Positions 29,735 through 30,131 of a stretch of DNA of 30,131 nt are shown piece by piece; position 1 is the stretch's first letter; each line of letters begins with the position of its first letter. The notes beneath the pieces were generated by a model. That model searched no databases, was not told the DNA's origin, and saw only the letters and a list, made by a program, of their open reading frames with translations. The stretch comes from a virus, in IMG/VR virus record IMGVR_UViG_3300020469_000169, positions 1 to 30,131 of that record; one strand, given 5' to 3'. The position numbers were made by a program, and so were the translations under genes.

Positions 29735-30131
29735 GAATATATCACAATCAAATAAAAATATAAAATATTCGAGGTGAAGTAAGTGATGCGACTTTTTAGC
29801 CCTTCACCCTCTGGAACGCCCTGTTTGTGAAGAAAGTGAAGAAGGTGAAGAGAAATAATAGGATGTTTTTTATTATAAATATGGTGAATAGTATAGCCCT
29901 GTGTCTAAACAAAACCTTTGGTGCTGCAACCTGCATACGCAGACAGCTAGAAGAACCTATGACCGCCAGCCCCCAATAATCAAGGGATGCAGACCAACAA
30001 CAAAAAAAACACGAAAAAGAGCAAAAAATACAGCAAAATGTATTATTCATAGAATTTATAAAGGTTTACAAAAATAATTAAAAAAAATATTAATGATATG
30101 TTGTTATTTATTTATATATATGTATAATATA
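29735..30131. other. Right-end non-coding region, cos candidate
   Basis: About 400 bp upstream of TerS without a convincing gene. It contains three alternating copies of GGTGAAG/CTTCACC (near 29772, 29803 and 29845) that could pair with one another, a run of GTGAAG repeats at 29827-29851, and a relatively GC-rich island (about 29895-29995) in otherwise very AT-rich DNA. In lambda-like phages the cos site lies just upstream of the small terminase gene, so this is the expected place for it. The last 70 bases are almost pure A/T. Confidence 0.45.
29901..30077 (+). CDS. Possible small basic protein (58 aa), weak
   Basis: A 58-codon frame on the plus strand opens at GTG 29901 and ends at TAA 30075. 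The product is strikingly basic (KGCRPTTKKTRKRAKN in the middle) with four Cys (WCCNLH, KGCRP, KCIIH) that could bind zinc. No ribosome site is visible, and it is opposite in direction to the adjacent terminase gene. The GC-rich island lies within it, so either the island is a constrained coding sequence or the frame is a by-product of a conserved DNA site. Confidence 0.25.
   Translation: MSKQNLWCCNLHTQTARRTYDRQPPIIKGCRPTTKKTRKRAKNTAKCIIHRIYKGLQK

Noticed and set aside
29740-29775. Promoter directly before TerS
   Set aside because: The DNA is so A/T-rich that -10-like hexamers occur everywhere, and I found no convincing -35 at proper spacing.
29796-30050. 84-aa minus-strand frame at the right end
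   Set aside because: Its composition (runs of Phe, Cys, Ile) is what the reverse of A-rich DNA gives, and no start signal is visible.

Overview
The window reads as most or all of the genome of a tailed, siphovirus-like phage. It is AT-rich, compactly coded and almost entirely leftward (minus strand). It has small and large terminase, lambda-type portal, HK97-type protease/capsid, tail tube, frameshifted tail chaperone, tape measure, tip, endolysin, holin and a small replication/recombination set. No integrase, phage repressor, tRNA or host housekeeping gene was found. AT-richness and gene style suggest a low-GC Gram-negative host, possibly marine. An outer membrane is implied by the CsgG lipoprotein. 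The host cannot be named from sequence alone.

Layout, right to left (direction of transcription). 29735-30131: apparently untranslated end with a GC-rich island. 29734-27442: TerS and TerL. 27438-27392: putative promoter with a 16-bp perfect palindrome. 27378-20569: head and tail (gpW-like connector, portal, 864-aa protease-capsid fusion, connectors, tube, G/GT chaperone with an A AAA AAG slippery site, tape measure). 18675-14360: distal tail and a 1038-aa tip protein ending in a self-cleaving S74 chaperone. 14360-8161: an unusual block. It holds a membrane coiled-coil protein, CsgF, CsgG, a curlin-like repeat protein, a FecR-domain protein, a CHASE2 class III adenylate cyclase, two small membrane proteins (one a holin) and a GH24 lysozyme that seems to start at AUC. 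8138-7692: a PD-(D/E)XK-like nuclease. 7688-7661: a strong sigma70-like promoter for the early/replication operon, which runs through a YqaJ-like exonuclease, four microgenes, a resolvase-like nuclease, an SSB-like protein, a primase-helicase and small genes to a GPZ-like tail gene and a bidirectional hairpin terminator at 908-936. 310-885: a rightward promoter and two small unknown genes, preceded by 14 tandem copies of a 17-bp repeat.

Two things stand out. (1) A curli-secretion-like cassette (CsgF-CsgG-curlin) is joined through overlapping genes to a FecR/CHASE2-adenylate cyclase pair, all between tail and lysis genes. It could export an amyloid-like protein and make cAMP late in infection, or have been recruited into lysis as an outer-membrane pore. 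(2) A polar TTTGCC motif, the 3' part of the tandem repeat, is scattered on the plus strand regardless of gene direction. It is extremely dense at 1.6-2.7 kb and thins out rightward. The other part of the repeat, TTAAATAAGTATT, recurs over the -35 box of the early promoter.

Functional calls rest on motif recognition by eye. No database search was run.
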